Source: Symsagittifera roscoffensis (taxonomy: Eukaryota > Xenacoelomorpha > Acoela > Convolutidae). From it: a stretch of DNA of 64,000 bases. Of the stretch, positions 11,560 through 23,507 are shown piece after piece. The notes beneath the pieces are model-generated. The model saw nothing but the letters and a program-made list of their open reading frames with translations, had not been told where the DNA came from and did no database searches. Position 1 is the stretch's first letter, and each line of letters starts with the position of its first letter. The position numbers and the translations under genes are program-made. Where the stretch lies: assembly GCF_963678635.1 (NCBI RefSeq), contig NC_087068.1, positions 20,981,029 to 21,045,028 of the forward strand, read 5' to 3'.

Positions 11560-14500
11560 GAAAATTGGCGATAAAGGTGTTTAACTTCCAGAGGTCCAGG
11601 TTAGATAATGAAATAATCAACGAGAAACTTGAAGCAGTCTTCAACAAGCTCGATTCTGCCGCAAAAACCAACATTGCTTTGGTGTTTGTTCTTATAAATG
11701 TTGAGACTGGTAGCAACTGACACTTCTACGTCCATGAAAGCCATATCTTGTTTTAAAAATCCCATTGCTATGTGTTTAAGCAGACTTGATAACAATCCGA
11801 AAGGAAAAAGGAAAAATTTGACTTTATTGGACAATGTACCCAAGAAAGTCAAAAGACAAAGTTGAGACTCAAATTGATTTAAAACACGACAAAATCTGCT
11901 GTTTTGCACAAATACATCCCAATGGGATGTCCGGACTCTGTCTGACCTTAGCCTTTACTACGATATACGCAAGCGAATTTTCTAATATCTAACGAGGAAA
12001 AGGAACCATACTAAAATCATTTGTAATTTTTCCTCGCATTGGCCATGTACATGAACGGGCACAAACATCTCGACTCTCATCCTTATAAACAGTTCCCAGT
12101 AATCATAGAAAGCTCTGGTTATGACCCTAAAAAATCTTGTGGCGTTTCAGTAGAGACTTAATGTTGATTAAAAAATTGTGCAAAGAAAGTTCTTTATATA
12201 CGAGTTAGATATCCAAGAAGCCGAAAATGTAGAAGAGCTAGCTCGAAAAAGTATTTGACGGTTTGATAAAAGAGTCAAACTACCGCGATTCAACAATCGT
12301 ATCATTCATACAAATGGCATAGACAATTTTTTCAATTATTTTTGATGCCCTGGCTCTGACAATTTTTTCCACAGATCAGACCAAATCAAGAAGCATCTCC
12401 TGGAATTTAAGGATCGAGTGAGGCAACTTTACCCAAAGAATGTGTATGAGTTTCGCAAAACCCTTTCAGGAAAAGCTAGATGGTTTTAATGATCAAGTTT
12501 CTGAAAAAAACTTAGTTTTTAAAGTTCTAGCAATTTTCGACTTTGAATCGGTTTGAGTCCCTACAGAAGAAAAAAAGAGACAACAAAAACTTCAACTTGG
12601 GTTGGAATACATGTTCCAATCTTAGTCTCTCGATCATCAAATTTAATCGATGAGCCCTATTTTGTGTACAATTAGCATCCACAGAACTTTATTATTGAAC
12701 TTGAAGCAACCTCGAACTGCTGGCTGAGCAAAACAGATTGGAGATGAGAAAAAAAACTTGAAGATAATGAAATAGCTGTCACTGAAAGAATGAACTAAAC
12801 TTTTCATCAATTGATTGAGCGAGATAAGAACTAATCAATTAACAGATTTGAGTACTAATATGAATGCGTTCTAGGCATCGAAGAAGCAGATAAATCCACA
12901 CAAGCCCTAACAATTCAGACAAATCAATTAATTGATTTGAAACCACATCTGGAGAGATATGGAAATATTTTGCCTGCTTTTCGATTTAGAAATGGTAGTA
13001 ATGATTAAAATTTGACCAAGTTTTACTTAATCCTTATCTGATTTGCGTTAAAGAAAAGAAACATCAAGTATCAAAAAACGAACGATTTTATAGCTTTCAA
13101 AATTGAAGATGTACAAGTTCTTGGCATAATGAAATGTAAAAGTGGCGCGACAACTATGAAATGTTTTCTAAAAGCCTATAATGCTAGCGATACGAAACAT
13201 TGTTTTCGCTATGATAGATTTGACAATACTGAAGAGCTTTATTTTCCCGAATTTCCACCGTATGAAGCCTTTTTAAGTAATTTTAATAACAACAGTCCTC
13301 TAGACAAAGACTCTAAGACCATGAGAAACTGATGAGAAACTGAGAAAGAGTGGGCGTGATGAGCAACAAGCACTGAAAAAACTTCAAAATAAAAATTTAC
13401 CCTCATCTGGTTTGAATAATTACAATTACTTACAATAGACATGGAAGAAAAACGGAATGACTGTATTTAAAGACTATTTACATTGGTAAGACAAAAAGGA
13501 TGTTGCTCTTAACTTTTAAAAAAGGCGAAAAAAGATTCAGTTTTGTCATAACAAGGTGCTAGATATGTTGAAACTTGGATATACAGTTCCAAATCTAGCA
13601 AACATGTCTACACAAAACTACAAATTTCAAGTTTTATCCTTAAAGAAAAGGGTAAAATTTTGGGTTAAAAAAACGAGAATACTTGACCGGTCGTTTCTCG
13701 ATTGTGCCTACCCGAAAATTTGTAAAAGATGAGCAATTAATCAGAACTAAAATCAGGCCAACTTTCCGTAAAATTTCAAAAAACTCTGCAGTTGGAAAAA
13801 ATTATATTAAAGACTGCGTAAAAAACTATGCAATCGAAAACGAAATGTTAAAACACCCTCAGAAAACTTTGATAATTAACTCCAAGCTTGAAAATTTAAC
13901 AGTTAAAACTCTTTTGTTGAATTTAATTTTGCTTGCTTTGGCTTGGCTTGCAATGCACCATAGCTTACCGCTTTGTTCAGTATTCTCCTCAAAATTGTTT
14001 CTACAATTGTGTTCAGTCAGTGGTTGATGTCAGAAGAGAAGGAGATGACACCGCTCCACCAGGAGTTGTAGCAGGAACAATGAAACTTTTGGGTAATTTC
14101 TCCTATGGATATCAGATCATGGGTAGATCCAGACATACAATCACGAATTATCTTAATGATGAAAAAACTCATCAGGCAATCAATGAACCACTGTTCAAAA
14201 AACTGAATACACTCGAGAGAGTCTTGTATGAGGCGGAGTTGTTAGAAACAACCGTTGAGCAACAAAAACTCATTATTTGTTGGATTTTTCAAACTTCAGT
14301 ATGCAAAACTGAAAAGGTTTGTGATATGACAAGTTTTATGATGTAAACTAGTTTGAAGAGTTGAAGATGGATACAGTTTAGATTTACTTAGCTCAAGCTG
14401 AAAAACATTTTTATGATTGTACCAGCCAGAAAACAGACTCATTTGGGAAAAAGTTAGGGAAAATGATTGCAGAGACTATTTCAAGACTGTTGCAAAATCT

Positions 14501-14890
14501 AATATCTTTCCTCGAACGTGTTGCAGTACCGATAAAAATTTTGATGAGCGGGAGCCGAAAATTTTGAAAGATGAAATTAGGTGTACACAGATACACTGTA
14601 TATGTAGCAACACTTATTTTTGTTATGACAATGAAACAGATAAGTTCAAATTCAGTATTAAAGATCTGAAAAACGAAATCGAGTAGATTCTGGAGACGGA
14701 CCCATGACAAAACACAAGAGAGTACTCGACAAAGCAGTCATTCTAAATTTTACAAAAAGAGCATTTGGAACCGTAAAATAATAAAGTCGGCACATATGAG
14801 AAAACAAAGAAAAGCCTTAACTATTTTCATCAAAAAAGACAAGTTCAAAATTGAAATTTTCAGAACTGATGCAAAAAAAAAACTTAGATG
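11560..14890 (+). pseudogene. Broken OTU-like plus family B DNA polymerase gene (Polinton/Maverick type)
   Basis: The + strand, read across shifting frames, shows the order of a large mobile-element DNA polymerase. 11611-11710 encodes EKLEAVFNKLDSAAKTNIAL. Next come IPMGCPDSV near 11905-11935 and a degenerate OTU-type motif near 12010-12055 (FFLALAMYMNG, catalytic Cys position lost). A C2H2-like segment lies near 12340-12420 and YPKNVYEF follows at about 12430. The 3'-5' exonuclease motif FDFES is at about 12535-12549. Conserved spans follow around 13100-13330 and 13680-13720. Polymerase motif B is KLLGNFSYGY (about 14083-14112) and the motif C region (14367-14390) reads DTV-stop where DTDS is expected. 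The C-terminal cysteine-rich part (PRTCCSTDK) lies near 14513-14540. Many stops and frameshifts show it is dead. The stretch that should hold motif A is absent between about 13760 and 13820. Protein-primed family B polymerases of this kind belong to Polinton/Maverick elements and relatives; assignment to that group is from family knowledge. Confidence 0.8.
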
Positions 14891-15049
14891 AAACGATGCC
14901 AGCTACCAAATTTATGTGGAATGTAATATTTTGTTAGTTGTATAATACTGTGACGCAGTGATTTGTTTACGTTCTTTGTGATTTAATTTTTGTCTCAGCA
15001 AAAATAATTTTTCGATAATTTACTAGGTTTCAGCATAGATTCACGAAGA

Positions 15050-15480
15050 TAAGGTACTGTTTCAAAATATATGATCATCCAATAAAGTAGTTAATAGGTC
15101 AAAATATACCAAATTTTATCGTGTTGTAAAGTTTTTTCGAAACTTCTCAAGTTTTTCGATAAAAAAAATTTGAAGTTTTTGCGCAAAAACGCTTAGCATT
15201 TACTTAACATGATTCAGAAAATATATTATAAAACCTTCATTCCACAATCTAAACGTAATTATCCATTGATATAGACCAATAAAATAACGTGTGCCGTTCA
15301 CAGACTAGACATTTTCACACAAAATCCCAAATAAAATACCGATAAAATTACTATCACACTGAAACCTTACCAATTCTATTCCCTATCTTAATACATTGAT
15401 AAACCTGCCCCTACCCTAATACATAGCCTGTTGACCGGATACTCTACTCCTTTTCTTAAAACATGCTGGTCAGACTCCCC
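15050..15480 (-). repeat. Inverted copy of dispersed repeat R (related to 62300-62700)
   Basis: Reverse-complementing this stretch gives the same order as 62340-62700: ATGTATTAAGATAGGGAATAG, then GGTAAGGTTTCAGTGTGAT, then a section with AACACGATAAAATTTGG. The + strand shows CCCTATCTTAATACATTG and CCTACCCTAATACATAG. This links the two ends of the window through one dispersed repeat family. Confidence 0.7.
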
Positions 15481-15499
15481 CACTCCTCAACATCTACTA

Positions 15500-15690
15500 C
15501 TTGGATGGCTGGTGAAGGAATGGATGGATGGATGGATCGCTTGATGGATAAAGGCTTTGACGGATGGTTGAATATATCGCTGTACGGTTGGCTAAACCGA
15601 TAGATGACCAACAGAATGGTTGGTTGAGTTGGTTGTTAGAAAGATGGCCCGATGGACAAATGCATAGATAAATGGATAGACATATTCATT
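15500..15690. repeat. Degenerate GGAT/TTGG-rich microsatellite
   Basis: There is a clean run of TGGA units at about 15519-15536, followed by a longer stretch of decayed GATGG, GGTTGG and GATGGAC units up to about 15680. A second copy lies at about 20880-21070 through the segmental duplication. No gene is visible here. Confidence 0.75.
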
Positions 15691-16477
15691 AAAATATTGT
15701 TTGCCCTGTGCGGTGACCTTGAGTAGTTTATCGATCAAAGTTGGTGGTTTTAGGTTAATTTGACTTTTTTCATGGTTCTGTACGTGCTCAATTGTGCGAC
15801 AAATTATTCTCAGGCAACAAAAAGAGCCCTTTTAGGAACTCTCTAGGTTTTGGTCTCTTTCGTGCATTCCATTCAAATGCGACCTTTTTGAATAAAACTT
15901 AGCAGCTTTGGATTAAAAAAATTGTGAAAAATCATTTTTCTACAGATTTCACCAAAAAAAAACACGAGAGAGGAAGAAAAAATTTTACCACTAGCAACAG
16001 TTGAGCTATGCTTCCGAAAGTAAATCTTTTTCTTCGAATCATATCACAATACTTTAATGCCCCGAATAGTGTATGGAAAGTCGATAGTTCAATTGCACAA
16101 ATGAAAAATTGTTAGAAGAGAAAGAACGGATAATTAAAATTGCACAAAGTCGTCATTTATTACACTAACTTGTTACAGAAATCTTCTGAACGGAAAAAAA
16201 TTCATTCGTACAGATTGAAAACGTTGAAAATGTAATTCTTAGCTCAAAACATAACACCTAAGAAAGAGCCACGGATTTGGAAGAGTGAAGCTTGGGATTT
16301 TATGCAGTGAAGTGAAATGTCAATCAACGAAATGTTAGAAATAGTCGCAAAAGACCTCTCTTTTACCCCCAATAAAACATAAGTGACCAAAATTGTAGAA
16401 ACTTTAGCCTTTTGGGGGTTTAAAATTATGTAATATCATGCCGCGCCAATTTTTGGGTTGTTAAAAGGGTGGAATTG
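15691..16477. other. Unassigned DNA between microsatellite and first LTR
   Basis: No gene, RNA or repeat that I can name is visible. The stretch contains the insertion site of the Ty3-class element at its 3' end. Its duplicate is at 21071-21857. Confidence 0.5.
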
Positions 16478-16888
16478 TGGAACCTGATCTAAACTACATT
16501 TTATTATTGGATAAATTAGATAATTTATCACTATAAAATATTTAATATTAACCAATTATATTCCATCGAACTAACAACCCACTTATTTGTAAGTGCTGAA
16601 ATTACTTGTAATTTCAGCACCAGAGAGATTTGAATTTAACTTAGAAATTAGTTACCTCTCCAAGAGAACATCAGCAGTCGCAAAAAGCCAGTATACTCTA
16701 GATCTATTGAGCCTAGCAGAGACTAATTAAACACCCTGAGACTAGTAGATATAAGAGTAGGATTAGGATCGGTTTTAGACTAAGAAGTTGCACGAATCTA
16801 TCCGGCCGAAAATAAGATAACGTGACGAGCAGACGGTGTACCCTATCCGAAATTACTCTATGAGTTATACACCCTACCCCTTAACTCA
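16478..16888 (+). repeat. LTR of Ty3-class element, copy A (5' LTR duplicate)
   Basis: This 411-bp repeat begins TGGAACCTGATC and ends CCTTAACTCA, so it has the TG...CA borders of an LTR. It recurs at 21858-22268 and at 35594-36004 with the same length. A TATA-like TATAAAATA lies at 16532-16540 and a perfect inverted repeat at 16593-16620. Two bases after its end a primer-binding-site-like TGGTGCGACC begins. It belongs to the truncated element in duplication copy A. Confidence 0.92.
16593..16620. promoter_or_regulatory. Perfect 13-bp inverted repeat in LTR (copy A)
   Basis: GTGCTGAAATTAC is followed after two bases by its exact reverse complement GTAATTTCAGCAC. A shorter ACTTA..TAAGT stem sits just upstream. 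This could be a dimeric factor site or an RNA stem near the start of the transcript. Confidence 0.75.
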
Positions 16889-16890
16889 CC

Positions 16891-16908
16891 TGGTGCGACC
16901 ATAAGTCT
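16891..16908 (+). promoter_or_regulatory. Primer binding site, copy A
   Basis: TGGTGCGACC starts two bases after the LTR end. TGG at this place is the complement of a tRNA CCA 3' end, as expected for priming reverse transcription. I cannot name the tRNA from this sequence. Confidence 0.6.
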
Positions 16909-19348
16909 CGAATAAACACCTTAAAAAACAAAATAGCTTAGAATTAATCAAAATAGATTAAAAAATAGACAAAACATTTTCAAAATGTTACACGACAATA
17001 ACTTAATTGAAATGTCTCTACGGCTCAATAGATCAGAGCCGCTATTCCGCACAATACGAGAACTACCTGGTATTGGAAAAAGACCTCGGACAAGAGACGA
17101 CATACGACTACATAGAAACTTACAATTAGTTTCATGGTCGTACGGCAAAAGCCAACACAAACTTAGAATCTTACTAGCAATGAATTTAGATTTTAATTTG
17201 CAAACATAACACCCTTGAAGGAAATCTTCAATGATTATTTCAGGCGCTAGATAAAATTATTATTGTACAATAACGATTGATAAAAAGATCTCAAATCGTT
17301 CCCTCCAATTCTACAGTAATATATAAAACAAATTTGAAAAAAAATTATTGAAAACAAAAATTAAAATTAGTAGCATGACAATTAATTGTTAATATATATA
17401 AATCATCCTGTTGTTCCAGCTTCATCACCTAAACAAAACAGCAATCATAAATCAACTAATATCATGAGAAACTAAAACTTTTTATTAAATAAAATTCAAC
17501 CATTTTAAAATTAAAATCACTTAATTTTAAAAATCAGATCATCAAGGCTTATCCTTAGATCTTTTTAAATTTTCTATTTCACTAAAATTAAAAACCTGAT
17601 CATAAAGGCTTATCCTTCGATCGAAAAGAACATTTTTGTTCTCCCCACCCACTTATCAAGTGTCTAACGAACTCAAAAATCGATTCACTACCCAACCTTT
17701 TCAAAAGACCCAGGACTAATAGAAATTTCTTAATCACGCAAACCATTCAAATTAGGCTAAACAGTGAAGAATTTCGGTTATTCATCCTTCACTCGAATCC
17801 TCCTCTTACTGACCCAGGATAAATCTTAAACTTAGTAAGTTTAAAATAGTATCAAACGAACTAATCGCGTTCTAATTATACCTGAACCTTGTGGATTGAT
17901 TTACTATTCTCCAACCCTTGAACACAATCACTACCCCTAAGTAAGATTAAGTAAGTTAACACTTTAACTTAGACTAGCCACGAGAAATTAAAAATCATTC
18001 TTCGGAATCGATGTACTTTTCTCTCCAACCCTGAACAAAAAGACCCAGGTTAAGCTAACCAAAAAATCTAGGAGTCTAGAAAAATTAAAATCACTAATAA
18101 TTTCTTGCATCCCTCATCCTAAACCTTATGTCTATTAAAAATTTAGGAAATAAACAAACAATCGTATTACACAAACGTGAAATAGACAACCAAAAATATT
18201 ATCTTGTAATAACCCCGCATACACAAACAGTTGGATACAATCGAACAAAACGACAAACAATAAAAAGAAAAATTATAAGTAAACAAAGACAGATAACACG
18301 AAAAAGATTTTCAAAAAATAGAAATGTATTCTCCGAATCAGAAGTCAGTAGTCTAGACGCACTATACAAATTAAAAGAATCAGTAAATAAAAATTGCCCA
18401 ATCCATGATCAGTTATATTTTTTCGATTTGGAAACAACTTCAAACTCATCAAAATGAGGAAAAAGAAGAATAAAAAAGCAATATAAACACAAACCAGTAC
18501 ACCTATATAATTGGAATCAACTAATTAGACATATTGATAATTATATATTAACAGTCATCAAAAGAAAAAATGAGCAACACTCAAAAAGACGAAACTCCAG
18601 ACGAAGAAGCAGTTTCTCCCTTTTTTAATATAAGTTCACTCTGTGGTAGAGGACAAACACCATTTTGCTAAAAAAATCTCGTAAATTCGTAAACCAGGAA
18701 TCAGTCCATGCAAATCAGAATTCCCAATTACAAAAATCAAAAGACGAATCATAGAACATTATTTAAAAGACATATGTAGCCTAACACAACAATACGGAAT
18801 CTACACCATAGAAATCAGTACACCAAGAACACTTCATGGTAAATATGTTATCCAAACAGACGATTTTGATTTAGAATTTTAAAAAGTAATCACAGAATAT
18901 ATCAAAAGCATACAATATCAAAACTCACAGAGAGAAAATTCAATATTCACCAACGAAGTTTTTGCAATAAAAAATAGAGTTATATATCTATATTAGAAAA
19001 AACAGAAGCTCAAAGTACATCAACAGTCCAAACATCAAAACATACAAAAGTTGGGGAAAAAAATCGTTGCATTTTCAACATTTTTAAACTCAACCCGTGA
19101 AATTTTACAAATAATGATGTATCACAAAACACTAAACGAGATTTACAAAAAATACTAGCATGGTTTACAATTGATTATTTTACACATAATATCAACTTAA
19201 TTGAACAAGCCAGAAAAACCTTTAGACCCCAAAGTACCAAGGACGACACTGTCATTGCAGAACAATCAGATTACGTTTGGGACCCTGAATGGTCTCATCC
19301 AACATTTTTAAATCTTCCAGCAGATATCTCAAGTCAAGCAATAAGTAC

Positions 19349-20275
19349 GCTTTGTTCAGTATTCTCCTCAAAGTTGTTTCTACAATTGTGTTCAGTCAGT
19401 GGTTGATGTCAGAAGAGAAGGAGATGACACCGCTCCACCAGGAGTTGTAGCAGGAACAATGAAACTTTTGGGTAATTTCTCCTATGGATATCAGATCATG
19501 GGTAGATCCAGACATACAATCACGAATTATCTTAATGATGAAAAAACTCATCAGGCAATCAATGAACCACTGTTCAAAAAACTGAATACACTCGAGAGAG
19601 TCTTGTATGAGGCGGAGTTGTTAGAAACAACCGTTGAGCAACAAAAACTCATTATTTGTTGGATTTTTCAAACTTCAGTATGCAAAACTGAAAAGGTTTG
19701 TGATATGACAAGTTTTATGATGTAAACTAGTTTGAAGAGTTGAAGATGGATACAGTTTAGATTTACTTAGCTCAAGCTGAAAAACATTTTTATGATTGTA
19801 CCAGCCAGAAAACAGACTCATTTGGGAAAAAGTTAGGGAAAATGATTGCAGAGACTATTTCAAGACTGTTGCAAAATCTAATATCTTTCCTCGAACGTGT
19901 TGCAGTACCGATAAAAAGTTTGATGAGCGGGAGCCGAAAATTTTGAAAGATGAAATTAGGTGTACACAGATACACTGTATATGTAGCAACACTTATTTTT
20001 GTTATGACAATGAAACAGATAAGTTCAAATTCAGTATTAAAGATCTGAAAAACGAAATCGAGTAGATTCTGGAGACGGACCCATGACAAAACACAAGAGA
20101 GTACTCGACAAAGCAGTCATTCTAAATTTTACAAAAAGAGCATTTGGAACCGTAAAATAATAAAGTCGGCACATATGAGAAAACAAAGAAAAGCCTTAAC
20201 TATTTTCATCAAAAAAGACAAGTTCAAAATTGAAATTTTCAGAACTGATGCAAAAAAAAAAACTTAGATGAAACG
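19349..20275 (+). pseudogene. Duplicated 3' fragment of the family B DNA polymerase pseudogene
   Basis: This repeats 13970-14890 and starts mid-gene. It contains motif B (KLLGNFSYGY), the ruined motif C and the cysteine-rich C-terminal block, with the same stops as copy A. It has no exonuclease domain or N-terminal part. It exists only because the segmental duplication boundary fell inside the pseudogene. Confidence 0.85.
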
Positions 20276-20428
20276 ATGCCAGCTACCAAATTTATGTGGA
20301 ATGTAATATTTTGTTAGTTGTATAATACTGTGACGCAGTGATTTGTTTACGTTCTTTGTGATTTAATTTTTGTCTCAGCAAAAATAATTTTTCGATAATT
20401 TACTAGGTTTCAGCATAGATTCACGAAG

Positions 20429-20860
20429 ATAAGGTACTGTTTCAAAATATATGATCATCCAATAAAGTAGTTAATAGGTCAAAATATACCAAATTTTATC
20501 GTGTTGTAAAGTTTTTTCGAAACTTCTCAAGTTTTTCGATAAAAAAAATTTGAAGTTTTTGCGCAAAAACGCTTAGCATTTACTTAACATGATTCAGAAA
20601 ATATATTATAAAACCTTCATTCCACAATCTAAACGTAATTATCCATTGATATAGACCAATAAAATAACGTGTGCCGTTCACAGACTAGACATTTTCACAC
20701 AAAATCCCAAATAAAATACCGATAAAATTACTATCACACTGAAACCTTACCAATTCTATTCCCTATCTTAATACATTGATAAACCTGCCCCTACCCTAAT
20801 ACATAGCCTGTTGACCGGATACTCTACTCCTTTTCTTAAAACATGCTGGTCAGACTCCCC
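20429..20860 (-). repeat. Duplicate of the inverted repeat R copy
   Basis: This is the segmental-duplication copy of 15050-15480, nearly identical to it. It again carries the CCCTATCTTAATACATTG unit and the CACTGAAACCTTACC segment in inverted orientation. Confidence 0.7.
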
Positions 20861-20879
20861 CACTCCTCAACATCTACTA

Positions 20880-21070
20880 CTTGGATGGCTGGTGAAGGAA
20901 TGGATGGATGGATGGATCGCTTGATGGATAAAGGCTTTGACGGATGGTTGAATATATCGCTGTACGGTTGGCTAAACCGATAGATGACCAACAGAATGGT
21001 TGGTTGAGTTGGTTGTTAGAAAGATGGCCCGATGGACAAATGCATAGATAAATGGATAGACATATTCATT
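20880..21070. repeat. Duplicate GGAT/TTGG-rich microsatellite
   Basis: This is the copy of 15500-15690 in segment B, with the same clean TGGA run and the same decayed flank. Confidence 0.75.
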
Positions 21071-21857
21071 AAAATATTGTTTGCCCTGTGCGGTGACCTT
21101 GAGTAGTTTATCGATCAAAGTTGGTGGTTTTAGGTTAATTTGACTTTTTTCATGGTTCTGTACGTGCTCAATTGTGCGACAAATTATTCTCAGGCAACAA
21201 AAAGAGCCCTTTTAGGAACTCTCTAGGTTTTGGTCTCTTTCGTGCATTCCATTCAAATGCGACCTTTTTGAATAAAACTTAGCAGCTTTGGATTAAAAAA
21301 ATTGTGAAAAATCATTTTTCTACAGATTTCACCAAAAAAAAACACGAGAGAGGAAGAAAAAATTTTACCACTAGCAACAGTTGAGCTATGCTTCCGAAAG
21401 TAAATCTTTTTCTTCGAATCATATCACAATACTTTAATGCCCCGAATAGTGTATGGAAAGTCGATAGTTCAATTGCACAAATGAAAAATTGTTAGAAGAG
21501 AAAGAACGGATAATTAAAATTGCACAAAGTCGTCATTTATTACACTAACTTGTTACAGAAATCTTCTGAACGGAAAAAAATTCATTCGTACAGATTGAAA
21601 ACGTTGAAAATGTAATTCTTAGCTCAAAACATAACACCTAAGAAAGAGCCACGGATTTGGAAGAGTGAAGCTTGGGATTTTATGCAGTGAAGTGAAATGT
21701 CAATCAACGAAATGTTAGAAATAGTCGCAAAAGACCTCTCTTTTACCCCCAATAAAACATAAGTGACCAAAATTGTAGAAACTTTAGCCTTTTGGGGGTT
21801 TAAAATTATGTAATATCATGCCGCGCCAATTTTTGGGTTGTTAAAAGGGTGGAATTG

Positions 21858-22268
21858 TGGAACCTGATCTAAACTACATTTTATTATTGGATAAATTAGA
21901 TAATTTATCACTATAAAATATTTAATATTAACCAATTATATTCCATCGAACTAACAACCCACTTATTTGTAAGTGCTGAAATTACTTGTAATTTCAGCAC
22001 CAGAGAGATTTGAATTTAACTTAGAAATTAGTTACCTCTCCAAGAGAACATCAGCAGTCGCAAAAAGCCAGTATACTCTAGATCTATTGAGCCTAGCAGA
22101 GACTAATTAAACACCCTGAGACTAGTAGATATAAGAGTAGGATTAGGATCGGTTTTAGACTAAGAAGTTGCACGAATCTATCCGGCCGAAAATAAGATAA
22201 CGTGACGAGCAGACGGTGTACCCTATCCGAAATTACTCTATGAGTTATACACCCTACCCCTTAACTCA
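21858..22268 (+). repeat. 5' LTR of the long Ty3-class element
   Basis: This 411-bp LTR has TG...CA ends and opens the 14.1-kb element whose 3' LTR is at 35594-36004. Counting by eye there are about 18 substitutions between the two and no length change, about 4% divergence. It carries the TATA-like sequence at 21912-21920 and the 28-bp perfect inverted repeat at 21973-22000. It is nearly identical to 16478-16888 because of the segmental duplication. Confidence 0.93.
21973..22000. promoter_or_regulatory. Perfect 13-bp inverted repeat in LTR (copy B)
   Basis: This is the same 13-2-13 palindrome inside the 5' LTR of the long element, unchanged from copy A. Confidence 0.75.
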
Positions 22269-22270
22269 CC

Positions 22271-22288
22271 TGGTGCGACCATAAGTCT
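22271..22288 (+). promoter_or_regulatory. Primer binding site of the long element
   Basis: The same TGGTGCGACC motif lies two bases after the 5' LTR of the long element. Position and TGG start support a tRNA primer binding site; the tRNA identity is unknown. Confidence 0.65.
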
Positions 22289-23507
22289 CGAATAAACACC
22301 TTAAAAAACAAAATAGCTTAGAATTAATCAAAATAGATTAAAAAATAGACAAAACATTTTCAAAATGTTACACGACAATAACTTAATTGAAATGTCTCTA
22401 CGGCTCAATAGATCAGAGCCGCTATTCCGCACAATACGAGAACTACCTGGTATTGGAAAAAGACCTCGGACAAGAGACGACATACGACTACATAGAAACT
22501 TACAATTAGTTTCATGGTCGTACGGCAAAAGCCAACACAAACTTAGAATCTTACTAGCAATGAATTTAGATTTTCATTTGCAAACATAACACCCTTGAAG
22601 GAAATCTTCAATGATTATTTCAGGCGCTAGATAAAATTATTATTGTACAATAACGATTGATAAAAAGATCTCAAATCGTTCCCTCCAATTCTACAGTAAT
22701 ATATAAAACAAATTTGAAAAAAAATTATTGAAAACAAAAATTAAAATTAGTAGCATGACAATTAATTGTTAATATATATAAATCATCCTGTTGTTCCAGC
22801 TTCATCACCTAAACAAAACAGCAATCATAAATCAACTAATATCATGAGAAACTAAAACTTTTTATTAAATAAAATTCAACCATTTTAAAATTAAAATCAC
22901 TTAATTTTAAAAATCAGATCATCAAGGCTTATCCTTAGATCTTTTTAAATTTTCTATTTCACTAAAATTAAAAACCTGATCATAAAGGCTTATCCTTCGA
23001 TCGAAAAGAACATTTTTGTTCTCCCCACCCACTTATCAAGTGTCTAACGAACTCAAAAATCGATTCACTACCCAACCTTTTCAAAAGACCCAGGACTAAT
23101 AGAAATTTCTTAATCACGCAAACCATTCAAATTAGGCTAAACAGTGAAGAATTTCGGTTATTCATCCTTCACTCGAATCCTCCTCTTACTGACCCAGGAT
23201 AAATCTTAAACTTAGTAAGTTTAAAATAGTATCAAACGAACTAATCGCGTTCTAATTATACCTGAACCTTGTGGATTGATTTACTATTCTCCAACCCTTG
23301 AACACAATCACTACCCCTAAGTAAGATTAAGTAAGTTAACACTTTAACTTAGACTAGCCACGAGAAATTAAAAATCATTCTTCGGAATCGATGTACTTTT
23401 CTCTCCAACCCTGAACAAAAAGACCCAGGTTAAGCTAACCAAAAAATCTAGGAGTCTAGAAAAATTAAAATCACTAATAATTTCTTGCATCCCTCATCCT
23501 AAACCTT
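22289..23507 (+). other. Leader of the Ty3-class element
   Basis: About 1.2 kb lie between the primer binding site and the first long coding block. One 75-codon open frame starts at 22365 (begins MLHDNNLIEMSLRLNRSEP) and is identical but for one residue in copy A (16985-17209). I do not recognise it, and it may be chance. The rest is A/T-rich without other signals. Two tandem phrases around CTTATCCTT (22928 and 22987) form a small direct repeat. Confidence 0.5.

Larger units (their letters stand above)
13969..19348. repeat. 5.38-kb segmental tandem duplication, copy A
   Basis: Copy A runs from inside the polymerase pseudogene through a 411-bp LTR into the 5' part of a Ty3-class element. It ends abruptly at 19348, where the polymerase sequence restarts at CGCTTTGTTCAG. 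Compared with copy B I noticed about eight small differences, for example AAAATTTTGATG versus AAAAGTTTGATG near 14541, one extra A near 20255, and a short altered run near 18670-18690. Only a single shared C is seen at the junction, so there is no long homology at the breakpoints. Confidence 0.92.
16478..19348 (+). mobile_element. Truncated Ty3-class element (5' end only), made by segmental duplication
   Basis: It contains the LTR, primer binding site, leader and the beginning of the 5' coding block (18128-18457 open frame), and stops at 19348 where duplication copy B begins. It has no gag, pol or 3' LTR. It did not arise by a separate insertion, because the host sequence upstream of the LTR is duplicated with it. 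Confidence 0.85.

Noticed and set aside
11480-11909. Minus-strand open frames of 78 and 102 codons
   Set aside because: The + strand here encodes recognisable N-terminal segments of the broken polymerase gene; the minus-strand frames are shadows.
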